The position numbers and the translations under genes are program-made. From Lepisosteus oculatus (taxonomy: Eukaryota; Chordata; Actinopteri; Semionotiformes; Lepisosteidae): 64,000 bases of DNA. Numbering within the stretch: position 1 is the stretch's first letter; the number at the start of each line of letters is the position of its first letter. The stretch is taken from positions 40,032,975 to 40,096,974 of the forward strand of contig NC_090709.1 in assembly GCF_040954835.1 (NCBI RefSeq), in the 5' to 3' direction. The notes under the pieces are model-generated. The model saw only the letters and a list, made by a program, of their open reading frames with translations. It searched no databases and was not told where the DNA came from. Of the stretch, positions 53,400 through 64,000 are shown piece after piece.

Positions 53400-54880
53400 T
53401 GGACATGCTGGAAAATTAAGGAAAACAGGAAATCTGCCGTGTACTGGAGTCGCTCCTGACCCTTGACCCTTGACCCCGTGGTTTGTGGGTGTTGACATCA
53501 GAGAGCAGGAGGCGGGGGTGTAGGCTGAGCAGCTGTTTCAGGAGTCTGAAGGCTCTGTCATCTCAGACAGAGCCCAACCTTCACTCGTCTCTCAAGACGA
53601 GCTCGCAGGAGAAACAGACCATAATGACAACTGTACAATAATATTACACCTGAGAATCACAGAGGAGCCAGTTAATGCAACAGACGTCTGAACTCTCCTC
53701 TGCTCCTGATGGTGGTGTAGTGCATATTCAGCACCGATAATTAGATTCTAATGCTGGTGCTGCTAGTGAATTAATTTGACTAATATAAATGGTAATAAAA
53801 TGAACAATATTTCATCATGTACCAATATCAATACTGGTGGAGCATTAACAGTTCTCCTCTCACTAGTAGGGTTGTGTGTTCCAGCCCTGCGTGTGACACA
53901 GGAGTGACAGGACTAACCTGACCTTGTGCTTGAGCTGGACTCGGGTTCGAGAGTGTAGTGTCAACAGCACACTGAACAGGTCCTTGTGGGCGAGAGACAG
54001 CAGGAGGTCAGGACACAGCCCTGAGGGTCACCCCCTGGCACCCCGACAGGAGGAGTCCAGCTCTCCACCTGGACCAGGGGCATCTGCAGCTCTTCATCAT
54101 CGTCACCCTCACAGGCTTCAGCGGGCAGGGAGCAACCTGTCTGGCACCTTGTACCCTTCTGTGCTGATGGGGGTACCCTGTCCCATCTTGTACGACCAGT
54201 CACACACCCCCTTGTCCTGTGCAGGTCTGGGGGTGCCCTCTCTCTCCTGCCTGGTACAGGGTCTGACCTGGCTCCTGGTGGGAATAAACAGGCCTGAAGG
54301 CAGCCTGTGCTCCACCGAGTCCCGACTGCTCCGGTCCAGAGCTGCTGATTTGGTGACCCGTCCTGGAGAAACACAGGCGTGTTGTCCACAGGCTCTCTCT
54401 CCCCTTCCTCACCTCGTTAGGAGGTTCTGACAATCCTGGGCTCCTCTTCATTACTGTGGCAACACTGGACTCCTCCTCCTCATTCTGACACCCCTGGGCT
54501 CCTCCTCCTCCTCCTGGTCAGCCAGAGTCTCCGGGGGGGTCCAGGCACTGGGCTCCTCCCAGAGTCGAGGTCCAGGAGGAGTTTCTTCCTGTTGGCTTCT
54601 CCCAGATCTTCCAGACTCCTCAGGCCTGAGCCGGGCTGGGAGGAGGGAACCTTCCCTGAGATCCTGGAGCCCGACGTCCAGACGAGACGACCGGAGAGAT
54701 GGAGCCGATGGGGGAGGATGAGGGCGTCAGGGCTCCTGGTGTCCGACTGGGAGAGAGCTCCGATGTTGGGGCGGCTGTCCTTCCTCTTGACTTTTTCTCC
54801 TTCAGGATTCCAGTGGTACCCCCAGTCCTCCTGCTCTCGCCAGACTGGGACCAGCAGTGGAGTGAATATTCAGGAAAAAC
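53400..54880. repeat. Outer unique blocks of right arm
   Basis: 53620-53930 mirrors 29700-30110, 53940-54055 mirrors 29570-29700, 54120-54640 mirrors 28720-29160 and 25620-26000, and 54640-54860 mirrors 28490-28720. All are reverse complements of the left arm. Confidence 0.8.
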
Positions 54881-54984
54881 ACTGGTTTAGTGTTGAACTA
54901 TTAACAGTGAAAATGCAAGTCAGTAATTATTGAGGTAAGAAACTTACTAGTTTGTGAATGTGCAGTAGAGGTTATTTCTTAGTG

Positions 54985-55505
54985 AATCTGTCAAAGGCCA
55001 TCATGGACAACTTCTCCCATCCCCTCTATGACAGGCTTGCAGGAATGAAGAGCACGTTCAGGAATAGACTGATCCATCCACGGTGCGACAGGGAGCGCTA
55101 CAGGAGGTCATTCTTGCCGTCTGCCATAAGACTGAACAACACATCCACCTTGTGTCTGGGCAGAGGCAACATCGACAGTGACCTGTTTCTGGACTGAACA
55201 CATCTACTGCTACATCTGTTCTCTTTCCTTTCCCGTTTACAACCATTTTTTGTGCAATATATATATGCCAGGGACCTGTGCAATACATTTATATCTATAT
55301 CTATAGTTACATCTATATTTATATTCATATGTATGATACGATGTTCTGTGTACTGTTCTAGTTTGTTCTTGTGTGTCCGGACTGTGAGTAACTCTTGTAT
55401 TGCACTATTATTATATAATTCGTTACACTGTGGCTGTTGTGTGTGTTAAGCTGCTGTTGCACTGCAATTTCCCTCACGGGATTAATAAAGTATCTATCTA
55501 AAGTG
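54985..55505 (+). repeat. LINE 3' end
   Basis: A frame reads MDNFSHPLYDRLAGMKSTFR, NRLIHPRCDRERYRRSFLPS and AIRLNNTSTLCLGRGN up to TGA near 55198. This is the C-terminal end of a LINE polyprotein (L2/Rex1-like by eye, clade uncertain). The tail ends GGGATTAATAAAGTATCTAT. It interrupts the outer array of the right arm only and so is younger than the palindrome. Confidence 0.8.
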
Positions 55506-57130
55506 ACTAACCACTACAGTGAGTTTCCAGTAAATATTCAAGAGACTGTAGAAGTGACTGACCATTAAAGTGAATACCCAGTACAGTGAATCTGTAGTAA
55601 AACTATTCACAAAAAACATTGTCTGTTAGAGAAAAGTTCTCCAAATAAACAGCACAAAATTATTAATCAAGAAAAAACGGATAACTGAATTGCAGTTTCT
55701 ATCCAAGAAAAGGGCTCCATGTTGTTTCTCTGCCTGTTTGTACAGAATATTGAGTCAGGAGCTCCAGCAGGAGTTCCTGACTTCCTCTGCTCTGTGAGCT
55801 CCACACTTCTGTCCTGTGAATCGCACACAGAGCTGCAGCAGGGATGAGTGAGAGGTACCTGCATGGGGACAAAACTGAGCTCTTCCTCCCAGTGTCTCCC
55901 CACGCCACAGCCCCCCAGTGTCTCCCTGCGCCACAGCCCCCCCAGTGTCTCCCTGCGCCACAGCCCCCCCAGTGTCTCCCTGCGCCACAGCCCCCCCAGT
56001 GTCTCCCCGCGCCACAGCCCCCCCAGTGTCTCCCCGCGCCACAGCCCCTGAGAGCCTCACACAGGTGATTTAAACAGCTCCCCTCACCTGTCCCTCCTCT
56101 CTAATCACACTCCTGCTTCTGGGCTCAGCAGTCTTTTCAGGAGCCCACCTACAACTGAAAAACAGGACTGATCTGTACAGTGAGTAACAGACAGCACTCT
56201 GAACACCCAGTACAGTGACTATTAATACCCAGTGCAGTGATGATTACAGTGAACACCCAGTAGTTATTATTGTACTGAACACCCAGTGCAGTGATGATAA
56301 ATACCCAGTGCAGTGATGATTACAGTGAATACCAAGCACAGTGTTTGCCTGTCATAGTGAACACCCATTACAGTTTTTATTATACTGAACACCTGGTACA
56401 GTGATTTTTACAGTAAATACCCAGTACAGCAACTATCTGTCAGTGTAAATGGAGTAGTGACTATAACATCAATTACCCAATAAAGCAATTATACTGAATT
56501 ACAGTAAACCCCCAGTACAGTGATTGTCCCTCACAATGAAAACAGAGTTCAGTGATTACAGTGAACACACATTACAGTGAGTGTCCCTCATTATGAAAAC
56601 AGAGTTCAGTGATTATTATATTAAATAAACAGTGCAGTGATGTTTATGGTGAACACACAATACAGTGATTATTAATACCCAGTACAGTGACTATTAATAC
56701 TCAGTGCAGTGATTACTGAAGTGAACACCCAGTACAGTGACTATTAATACTCAGTGCAGTGATTACTGAAGTGAACACCCAGTAGTTATTATACTGAACA
56801 CCCAGCACAGTGATTATTATACTGAAGACCCAGTATGGTGATTATTACAGTAAAAACCCAGTACAGTGATTGTCCCTCACAATAAGAACAGAGATCAGTG
56901 ATTATTACAGTGAACACACAGTACAGTGTGTGTCCCCCATTATGAAAACAGTTCAGTGATTATTATACTGAATACCCAGTATGGTGATTATTAGTGAACA
57001 CACAGTACAGTGGTTATTATTAAATAAACAGTGAAGTGATTATTACAATGAACACACAGTACAGTGAGTGTCCCTCATCATGAAAACAGTTCAGTGAACA
57101 TGATATTAAATACCCAGTGCAGTGACTATG
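55505..57130. repeat. Outer degenerate array, right arm
   Basis: Units such as ACCCAGTACAGTGATTATTA and GTGAACACACAGTACAGTGA; the mirror of 27700-28480 but longer. At 55895-56050 about six copies of a unit of about 27 bp (GCCACAGCCCCCCCAGTGTC) form a separate small minisatellite. Confidence 0.75.
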
Positions 57131-57149
57131 ATGTTTCATGAGTCTAGAG

Positions 57150-57660
57150 GCAGCAGTCTGACCAGAATCTTGAGGGAGAGACAGCAGGTCAGGACACCAC
57201 CCTGAGGGTCACCCTCCGCCACCCCAACAAAAGGATGGAGATCCCCTCTCCACCTGGACCAGGGTCAGCAGTAGCACTTCGTCATCCTCCTCTTCCTCCA
57301 GCAGGCAGGGAGGAGGAGGAAGGCAGTCGGGACATCCTGTCCGTCTCCCCGAGACGACTCCTGCTCCGCCCCCTCGGAGTGTGTCGATCCCAGATTGGTC
57401 CGATCACATCCCTGCAGGACCGATGAAGACCAGCGTCACCTGTGAGGGAAACCCAGTGAAGGAGAGACTCACCTGCTCTGCACTCACCTGCCTGGCTGAT
57501 GGGGGGGGTCCCCTGTCCCCCTGTCCTCTACCTGCAGGTCTGGGGGCGCCCTCTCCAGTCCTGGCTGCCTGGTCCCATTTCCTATCATCTGGGGGAGCAG
57601 CCCCCACATTCCCAGTCCCTCCTGACCTGTCCTGGAGCTTCCCAAACCGAATTTGCAATT
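57150..57660. repeat. Second copy of an outer block
   Basis: 57170-57300 resembles 53980-54120 in direct orientation (AGGTCAGGACACCACCCTGA), and 57270-57560 is the inverse of 29160-29500 (GTCTCCCCGAGACGACTCCT). It marks the last recognisable sequence related to the palindrome. Confidence 0.65.
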
Positions 57661-58515
57661 GTGTAGGACTCTGTGTGTGTTTGTGTGTAGGTGGAGCAGG
57701 GTTGGGGTGGCGCCTGTCTGTCTCTCAGTGTGTGAGTCAGCATCGACTCCTGACCCAAGACTCAGCTCCCACAGCGAATCCCAGAGTCCAGGCCAGGACT
57801 GGGAGCAGACCGGTCAGGGGCGAGTCCAGGAGATCCACTTCAGACCTCTGCCGGCTCTCTTCCTGAAGAGCTTCCTGAGAACCTGCTGGAAGGCCCCTCT
57901 GAGACACCCGTCCACAGACACGACCACATGAGCCCACAGACACAGTCCTCACCAGCCCACTGCCTGCAGGTGCACCCCCATCCATCACTAGAACCCCAAC
58001 CTGCCCTGGTCACTCCACACTCGCCATTTCACACCGACGTCTCGCACAATAACAGACATTCGTGCAAAACTCCACCTGGTGTACAGAAAACACTGGTTCT
58101 GACTGAAGCAACCTTAATGGCAAATACACCAATATTTTAAATGTAATTTCCCCCTGAAGTAATAAGAAACAGCACACATCTACAGCCTAGGTGTTGATTT
58201 ACAAGAGAAGCCTGTAAAACAAACCAGCAGGACTCAGTTTTCAGGGAGAAGCTGTGGAGTGAAAATGACTCAAGACAGAAACAGAACTGAGAACAGTCCC
58301 TCTGTCTCAGCTACACTCTCTGACTCTCACTCATGTTAATGTGTATCAGAAAAACCTGTTTTTTGAGAGGGTGTAATGTAGCTGCCTCTGAATACATGTT
58401 TCAGAAACAGTGAAGGGATTTACAAACACAACACAAAGTAAAACAATCTACTGCTTTCATCTTCCGGATGTTTTTATATCATGAACTATTCGCATTATGC
58501 CAGCACGGATAACAC
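57660..58515. other. Intergenic stretch
   Basis: Unique sequence without supported genes; one (GT)n-like step near 57670. Confidence 0.35.
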
Positions 58516-58519
58516 CAAT

Positions 58520-59870
58520 ACGGTCTTTGAAAGAAATAATGTCACAGACCTGTTTTATTAATGACTTTAAGAGCAGCTGTGTGCATCTTCCGCTATTTAA
58601 TGTTTTGTTTGTTTTTCCAGCAGTGAAACTATTTTGTAATAAACGCGTCAACAGTGCAACGCTGACAAAAACACTTCAGATAGAAACTGCACAACGGGTG
58701 AATAATATATACACACACACACCAGCTAAACCACAACGCAACCTAAACTTTCCAGAACTGTGCTTTGTAACCAATCAGCAAAAAGCAAATGATCCTTTTT
58801 CCCCCATTACAAATATTCACCTCGCGTTGAGAACAGTTTAAAAGACGACGAAGCACGCTGATAATTTATCGTTTTTCCAGCAAAACGCAATGACAAAAGC
58901 AAATGTTTGTGAAGTTACATAACTTTTTCCCCTTACCTTGGAGAAAAACGCTTTTTATTGCAGTAAAAGTGAAGCACCCGGTCAAGTTCAGGCCTTTTTT
59001 AATGATGACTTTAAGAGCAGCTGGGGGCATCTGTTGCTAATTAATGCTGCAAACAAATATTTTCTATCATAAGGGCATTGCGTGGTTTTTGTGGGTGGGT
59101 GTTGTTATATCCAGGGTTGAAAATGTCATTTTACATAACAAAAATACTTTACTTGTAGCATGTAATTATCTTTGAACGGTCATATTAAAGCACTAGTTTA
59201 TCCAAGACATACAAATTTAAACTGAACCCCAAAAAACGGATGTTGTTTATAACACGGACCCAAGCTCAAACATCAGAAAGTGCCCATCCCTTTGTCAAGA
59301 AGTACAGACACACACTGCACAGCACATAGTACACACATCCGACAACACGTGTGTATTTGCTAACAACGCTTCACTTCTCAGTTTCCAAATAAATTAACTG
59401 TTTTGCAAACTATGGCAGGCGCAGGTGAGGTCCGATAACTCACTAAAGACGAACATAATGTGTGTTTTCACCGCAGTGCAACTATTGTATAATAAACGAG
59501 TCAACAGCGCAACGTTTGCCAAAACACTTCAGATACAAACTGCACAACGGAATGATAAATATTTATAAATATAAATATAAAAACCACAAAACACCACACC
59601 ACGGACTACACATCACGAAACACCAGACGAGCCCAACTCCTCAGAACTGTGTTCTGTAACCAGATACATCAACACACAGCAACACGAACATTTCTTTCCC
59701 ATTAGAAATATTCACCTCTCGTTTAGAACAGTTTAAAAGACGACAAAGCACGTCGATAAGCTATCGGCTTTCCAGCGAAATGCAACGGCAAAAGCAAATG
59801 TTTGCTGAGCTACATAAAAACGCCTTTGATTGCAGGACAAGTGAAGCACCTGTCCGCTTGAACACAAGTT
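58520..59870. repeat. Tandem duplication of an AT-rich block
   Basis: 58610-58990 and 59465-59865 are homologous (ACGAGTCAACAGCGCAACG-type, AAACACTTCAGATAGAAACT, GAACAGTTTAAAAGACGACR). A shorter repeated piece, GACTTTAAGAGCAGCTG, occurs at 58562 and 59006. The block may be an uncharacterised mobile element or a local duplication. No protein is recognised. Confidence 0.65.
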
Positions 59871-59949
59871 GCAGCCAAGATGACGACTCACCCCTCCCAC
59901 CGGTTCAAATAGCCCGGCTGTGGGAACAGCTCCTCTGATAGGTTGAGGT

Positions 59950-60030
59950 CTCTGTCATTCCCAGCGACTTCTGACCAATCAGAACCTTAAACCCGCCCCC
60001 CCCATAGCGCGCATGCCTGGTTTATGTTTT
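59950..60030. promoter_or_regulatory. Possible CCAAT/GC-box promoter
   Basis: GACCAATCAG and CCCGCCCCCCC lie next to CpG-rich GCGCGCATGC. It is a plausible vertebrate promoter, but no gene start is recognised on either side. Confidence 0.3.
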
Positions 60031-60639
60031 GAAACCCTGTTCTCGTAAGAACTTGAGTAACTTGTGAGGAAACACAGAAAAGTAAAAAAAAAGTGTCAAA
60101 TCGCCCTTTTTCAAACTGTAAACATTCAAATCAGCCTCTGTAGGAGCAGCCGTAGTGAGAAACAACAATAAAATAATACACACGTGCTTTTTTTCTCCAC
60201 CACGCGGTATTCAAACCTGTATAAATACTGAATAATATTTATAGTGGAAAAACAGTCAATCATTCAAAGTTTATTTCTCAAAGGCACAGCAAGACAGCGT
60301 GCCGCAGTGGTTGCTGCCAATGAAATGTCTTTTCTACGAGCTCCCAAAATGAAAACATCACACAGTTAAAGTTACGAAATAAGGTGACATAATAGTAGAG
60401 AACAGTGCGATAGAAACGGAACAAGAGAAGCTCAGACAGGGGTCAGTCTACACAGAGCTGCGATGTGTCCAGGGTGTGTGCAGTCCATGGTGTCCCAGTG
60501 GTCCAGTTGTGCCCAATACAGTGACAGCTGTCTCCGTGTAGCCAGGGCGGGAGATGAGCTGAAGGAGCCGCAGGCCGGCTGTTCAGCAGTCTGACTGCAG
60601 TCTGGCTGTGTCTCTCTTCTGCTGCAGGCAGTATGGAAA

Positions 60640-60850
60640 TAGATCAATGAACTGCAGCAGCAGGAGTCACAGTTGCACTGCAGGGGTTGCTGGGTCGCTG
60701 GGTCCAATCCCGGACCCGGGGTGCTGTCTGTGTGGAGTCTGCATGTTCTCGCTGCATGATCGAGTGGGCTCCTTCCGGGGGGGGCGCGCCGGTTTCCTCC
60801 CGCAGTCCAGTGAATCCAGGGACCGGGGGGTGTCTCTCTCTCTCTCTCCC
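60640..60850 (+). repeat. Fish SINE/LINE fragment
   Basis: GTGTGGAGTCTGCATGTTCT, GCCGGTTTCCTCCCGCAGTC and an upstream GGTCCAATCCCGGACCCGG form the well-known fish repeat also seen (other strand) at 21795-21985. Confidence 0.65.
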
Positions 60851-61164
60851 CTCCGCCCACTGGTGCTGCGTCAGTGCTTTGTTCCCGCTTTATGATCCGG
60901 ATTTCATTTCCTCATATTTTCATGTCCTCCCGCCTCGTCAGAACGGAAGAGTCTAGTGAGAGTGAGAGAGAGTGAGAGAGTGAGAGAGTGCGGATCAACT
61001 ATAAATATCTTAACGCCAGACATGGGGAAACTTCCTCAGTCTTAGTTCTGTTCCTGCGCCGGACACACACGGCCCGCTGGAGGGGTATCGGTGCGGGGGT
61101 GGGCGCTCGGGTGGGGTGGAGAAGGAGCTGCGTGATCCGGGCAGGTGAGTGTTTGGGGGTCGCC

Positions 61165-61205
61165 CGAACGCGCGTGTGTGTGTGTGTGCGTGTGTGTGTG
61201 TGTGT
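61165..61205. repeat. (GT)n microsatellite
   Basis: About nineteen GT steps interrupted by GC; a GA-rich (GAGTGAGA)n tract lies just upstream at 60955-60990. Confidence 0.85.
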
Positions 61206-61259
61206 CTCACGAACCCGCAGCTGTGGAGAGAGAGAAAAACTGTGACTGCGAGAGAGATA

Positions 61260-61475
61260 CTGTCTCCCAGTAATGCTCCATCTGTCTACAATATATGTCA
61301 ATATTTTATAATATGTCCCTGTTGTAAATGTCTGTAATATGTCTGTAGATTTTATTTTACTTTTATTTTTTGTTTTGTTTAATGTAAATATCATTACTTT
61401 CATTTGCTTTGGCAACACTGATTGTACCCATCGGTCATGCTAATAAAGCACCTTGAATTGAAAATTGAATACTCC
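61260..61475 (+). repeat. LINE 3' tail (copy 1)
   Basis: CAGTAATGCTCCATCTGTCT, ATTTGCTTTGGCAACACTGA and AATAAAGCACCTTGAATTGA are a common fish LINE end. An almost identical tail lies at 62945-63145, after the 66-bp array. Confidence 0.75.
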
Positions 61476-61574
61476 GGGATTAGAGAACATTCTTCTCCGA
61501 ATTCAGAAATCTCATCCCAGAGTTCCCACACCTGCCAGAATCACAACGGGTCCCGATCCTACTGGGAGAGGGAG

Positions 61575-62945
61575 GAGGGTAATAATACAGTGTGTGATCT
61601 CCTGTCCCAGCCTGAGGAACAGTGAGCCTGTCTCTCAATAATAATAATACAGTGTGTGATCTCCTGTCCCAGCCCGAGGAACAGACAGTGAGCCTGTCTC
61701 TCAATAATAATAATACAGTGTGTGATCTCCTGTCCCAGCCTGAGGATCAGACAGTGAGCCTGTCTCTCAATAATAATAATACAGTGTGTGATCTCCTGTC
61801 CCAGCCTGAGGAACAGACAGTGAGCCTGTCTCTCAATAATAATAATACAGTGTGTGATCTCCTGTCCCAGCCTGAGGATCAGACAGTGAGCCTGTCTCTC
61901 AATAATAATAATACAGTGTGTGATCTCCTGTCCCAGCCTGAGGAACAGACAGTGAGCCCGTCTCTCAATAATAATAATACAGTGTGTGATCTCCTGTCCC
62001 AGCCTGAGGAACAGACAGTGAGCCCGTCTCTCAATAATAATAATACAGTGTGTGATCTCCTGTCCCAGCCTGAGGAACAGACAGTGAGCCCGTCTCTCAA
62101 TAATAATAATACAGTGTGTGATCTCCTGTCCCAGCCTGAGGAACAGTGAGCCTGTCTCTCAATAATAATAATAATACAGCGTGTGATCTCCTGTCCCAGC
62201 CTGAGGAACAGACAGTGAGCCTGTCTCTCAATAATAATAATACAGTGTGTGACCTCCTGTCCCAGCCCGAGGAACAGACAGTGAGCCTGTCTCTCAATAA
62301 TAATAATACAGTGTGTGACCTCCTGTCCCAGCCTGAGGAACAGACAGTGAGCCTGTCTCTCAATAATAATAATACAGTGTGTGACCTCCTGTCCCAGCCC
62401 GAGGAACAGACAGTGAGCCTGTCTCTCAATAATAATAATACAGTGTGTGACCTCCTGTCCCAGCCCGAGGAACAGACAGTGAGCCTGTCTCTCAATAATA
62501 ATAATACAGTGTGTGATCTCCTGTCCCAGCTCGAGGAACAGACAGTGAGCCCGTCTCTCAATAATAATAATACAGTGTGTGATCTCCTGTCCCAGCCTGA
62601 GGAACAGACAGTGAGCCTGTCTCTCAATAATAATAATACAGTGTGTGATCTCCTGTCCCAGCCTGAGGAACAGACAGTGAGTCTGTCTCTCAATAATAAT
62701 AATACAGTGTGTGATCTCCTGTCCCAGCCTGAGGAACAGACAGTGAGCCCATCTCTCAATAATAATAATACAGTGTGTGATCTCCTGTCCCAGCCTGAGG
62801 AACAGACAGTGAGCCTGTCTCTCAATAATAATAATACAGTGTGTGATCTCCTGTCCCAGCCTGAGGAACAGACAGTGAGCCTGTCTCTCAATAATAATAA
62901 TACAGTGTGTGATCCCCTGCCCCAGCCTGAGGAACAGTGAGCCTG
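61575..62945. repeat. 66-bp minisatellite
   Basis: About twenty copies of a 66-bp unit (GTGAGCCTGTCTCTCAATAA, TAATAATACAGTGTGTGATC, TCCTGTCCCAGCCTGAGGAA). Because 66 is divisible by three and the unit lacks stops in several frames, frames of up to 366 codons stay open on both strands. All encode the same 22-residue unit again and again and have no start or splice context of a gene. Confidence 0.93.
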
Positions 62946-63145
62946 TCTCCCAGTAATGCTCCATCTGTCTACAGTACATGTCAATATTTTAGGATATGTC
63001 TTTGTTGTAAATGTCTGTAATATATCTGTAGCTTTTAATGTGTTTTTAGTTTCGTTTCAAGTTAATTTTATTATTTTTATTTGCTTTGGCAACGCTGATT
63101 GTACCCATCGGTCACGCTAATAAAGCACCTTGAATTGGATTGGAA
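62945..63145 (+). repeat. LINE 3' tail (copy 2)
   Basis: Same family as 61260-61475, ending GCTAATAAAGCACCTTGAAT. The two tails bracket the minisatellite, so the array arose just upstream of one tail and the whole was duplicated or a second copy inserted. Confidence 0.75.
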
Positions 63146-63159
63146 ATAAAACCCTGTGC

Positions 63160-63370
63160 AGGCTGGCGCGGTTTCGTTTAGTCTTCCGCGAAAGCGCATG
63201 GAACGGCCACGCGGTTCGATCGCCAGTGTTCCCCGCCTGAGCCACGCGTGAACCACGCGTGAAAGTGGGTGCGTTTCCTCGGGGCCCCTGGGACACGCCT
63301 GAAGCTGCGGCCACCCAGTGCCCACGGCGGCGACCCCCGGTTGCAATTCCACGCAATTTCATTGCGGAAC
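63160..63370. other. CpG-rich stretch
   Basis: High CpG density (CCACGCGTGAACCACGCGTG, GGCGGCGACC) in otherwise CpG-poor surroundings. It could be a small CpG island; no transcript start can be assigned. Confidence 0.4.
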
Positions 63371-63699
63371 AAAGACAAAGAGCTTTTTCAACCCGCACAA
63401 ATTTGAAATCAAAACTCACATGTTAATACCATTTACAGCCACTGGGGGGCATCGTGTGACAGACCACGTGCTGGCGAGCCTGACTTCCGTGTTCTTATAG
63501 AGGCGTTTCTCTCTGACGTTGGACATGTGAAAATATCAGGAGCGTCAGTTATTGCTGTCTCGGTCCCGTCCTTCATCGAGACCTGTTTGTTTTCGTCTCC
63601 GGCAGAGACCGCGGCAGGTGTCTCGTTTACAAAATCCGGGATTTAGATTTCTGATGTAACGAGTTCAGGCAGATTCTAGTTACAGTTTAACAGCTTCTC

Positions 63700-64000
63700 C
63701 CAGGTCTTCTAGTGCTGCAGACACACACACTGACCCCTCCAGGAGCAGGACTGGACAGCCCTGCTTTAAAGACCCCTGGAGACTCTGCAGACACACACAC
63801 ACTGACCCCTCCAGGACCACGACTGGACAGCCCTGCTTTAAAGACCCCTGGAGATTCTGCAGACACACACACACACACACACACTGACCCCTCCAGGACC
63901 AGGACTGGACAGCCCTGCTTTAAAGACCCCTGGAGATTCTGCAGACACACACACACTGACCCCTCCAGGACCAGGACTGGACAGCCCTGCTTTAAAGACC
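63700..64000. repeat. 70-81-bp minisatellite reaching the window end
   Basis: Four units of CTGCAGACACACAC, TGACCCCTCCAGGACCAGGA, CTGGACAGCCCTGCTTTAAA and GACCCCTGGAGATT. Unit length varies with the internal (CA)n. The array continues beyond the window. Confidence 0.9.

Larger units (their letters stand above)
41477..57130 (-). repeat. Right arm of the giant imperfect palindrome
   Basis: Mirror of 27700-41436. It is longer because it carries a block of about 2.4 kb (51010-53390) and a LINE (54985-55500) absent from the left arm, while its splice-site-bearing array is shorter. Sequence agreement with the left arm looks near 97-98% next to the centre, perhaps 93-95% in the inner unique block, and much lower in the outer arrays. 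Confidence 0.9.

Noticed and set aside
27700-57130. Giant DNA transposon with long terminal inverted repeats
   Set aside because: No transposase or other protein gene lies between the arms, the arms meet at the centre, and no target-site duplication was recognised at the outer edges.
61879-62984. Frames of 366 and 295 codons on the minus strand and 264 on the plus strand
   Set aside because: All lie in the 66-bp minisatellite; the period is a multiple of three and several frames lack stops, so length is not evidence of coding.

Overview
The window is vertebrate nuclear DNA, most likely from a ray-finned fish and possibly a non-teleost lineage such as gar or bowfin. Evidence: single-V-domain immune receptors with a germline J-like motif in spliced genes with phase-1 introns; fish-type LINE 3' tails; a 5S rRNA-derived SINE; GT-AG splicing throughout; dense minisatellites. 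No bacterial, organellar or CRISPR feature is visible.

0-25 kb is an immunoglobulin-superfamily receptor cluster. Two five-exon plus-strand genes (275-4929 and 16157-20733) can be read completely, every intron phase matching, as 237- and 256-residue type I receptors: signal peptide, one V domain with a G-x-G-T J-like end, TM segment, short basic exon, tyrosine tail. They look like NITR-type receptors. Their tails differ: the first ends in a YxxM (PI3K-type) motif, the second in an ITIM plus an ITIM-like tyrosine. Between them on the minus strand lies a two-Ig-domain, B7/butyrophilin-like receptor (12486-9143) with a TAG directly after its TM segment. A third NITR-like copy at 26.5 kb is a pseudogene. 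The introns carry retroelement-derived minisatellites, a 28S rRNA fragment and an amplified 5S-derived SINE head. Two copies of a CRE/CCAAT/GC-box promoter-plus-exon module sit at 7.9 and 24.0 kb.

27.7-57.1 kb is one enormous imperfect palindrome, the most striking structure here. Its arms of about 14-16 kb meet at a 40-nt spacer (41437-41476). From the centre outward, both arms hold in mirror order: a G-rich/C-rich block, four tRNA-like pol III modules, a unique block of about 2.8 kb, a long array of degenerate units of a few tens of bp with a shared LINE insertion, an array of splice-site-bearing units (about 30-nt exon-like cores), and outer blocks. Arm identity appears highest at the centre and falls outward. 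No convincing protein gene lies inside it.

57.7-64 kb is intergenic: a duplicated AT-rich block, CpG-rich stretches, SINE/LINE tails and a 66-bp minisatellite whose open frames on both strands are artefacts of its period. Gene models come from reading splice sites and frames by eye; family names rest on motif recognition, not on a search.
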